From Candidatus Poribacteria bacterium (GTDB lineage: Bacteria > Poribacteria > WGA-4E > WGA-3G), in NCBI GenBank assembly GCA_009845505.1, contig VXZL01000644.1:1-5095 (forward strand): DNA of 5,095 bases, written 5' to 3'. The notes below the pieces were generated by a model. That model was given only the letters and a program-made list of their open reading frames with translations, was not told the DNA's origin and searched no databases. The translations under genes were made by a program, and so were the position numbers. Below are positions 5,056 to 5,095 of the stretch, in pieces (positions within the stretch are counted from its first letter, which is position 1; every line of letters starts with the position of its first letter).

Positions 5056-5095
5056 GCCGGGATGCTGGAATTGGTAGACAGGCTAGGTTCAGGGT
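5056..5095 (+). tRNA. tRNA-Leu (anticodon CAG), 5' part, cut by the window end
   Basis: The first 40 bases follow the bacterial tRNA-Leu pattern. The acceptor strand is GCCGGGA (5056-5062), then TG, D-stem CTG (5065-5067) with CAG (5079-5081), and D-loop GAATTGGTAGA typical of leucine tRNAs. The anticodon stem is CTAGG (5083-5087), and the loop begins TTCAGGG with anticodon CAG at 5090-5092, which reads CUG codons. The 3' side of the anticodon stem, the long variable arm, the T-arm and the acceptor 3' strand lie beyond the window. Confidence 0.9.

Noticed and set aside
5056..5095. tRNA-Leu as an integration site for the neighbouring genes
   Set aside because: Integration normally uses the tRNA 3' end, which points away from these genes and lies beyond the window; no attachment-like duplicate can be seen.
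1..5095. CRISPR array or toxin-antitoxin pair
   Set aside because: No regularly spaced direct repeats with spacers and no small overlapping gene pair are present; the only tandem repeat is the two-copy coding duplication.

Overview
The window looks like a stretch of an uncultured, environmental (probably marine) bacterial chromosome. A type I sulfatase of the kind abundant in Planctomycetes, Lentisphaerae and Candidatus Poribacteria, and a secreted LamG-type protein ending in a style I associate with Poribacteria, point to that group. The phylum is an inference from gene style; no marker gene is complete here.

Layout, left to right. Positions 1-315 are non-coding and rich in short repeats: an extended -10 box at the extreme left, a 12-bp inverted repeat with a spaced GTGTAAC direct repeat, one copy of a 22-23 bp element that recurs inverted at the far right, and a small hairpin next to a Shine-Dalgarno-like tract. 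Positions 316-1746 (+) encode a beta-class DNA methyltransferase fused to a C-terminal HNH nuclease domain. After 74 bp comes a GTG-started cytoplasmic-looking sulfatase at 1821-3551 (+). It converges on a minus-strand gene, with 2 bp between the stop codons; a 13/14-bp inverted repeat covers this junction. The minus-strand pair is a secreted LamG-domain protein (4117-4863) followed by a gamma-glutamylcyclotransferase-like protein (3554-4051), separated by 65 bp that hold a strong 13-bp hairpin. A divergent intergenic region then leads to a good sigma70-type promoter and the first 40 bases of a tRNA-Leu with anticodon CAG, cut by the window end.

How the genes may relate. The methyltransferase-HNH fusion is a DNA modification protein and may be a compact restriction-modification or mobile-type protein; no separate restriction or specificity gene is visible. 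The sulfatase and the LamG protein fit a lifestyle of handling sulfated, carbohydrate-rich material, but nothing shows that they share a pathway. The two minus-strand genes could be cotranscribed, with the hairpin between them acting as an attenuator or processing site. I see no transposase, integrase, CRISPR array or toxin-antitoxin pair. The most unusual items are the fused methylase-nuclease, the near-identical inverted elements at both ends, the in-frame 48-bp tandem duplication in the cyclotransferase gene, and the structured gene junctions. I do not see clear proof of a wholly new system.
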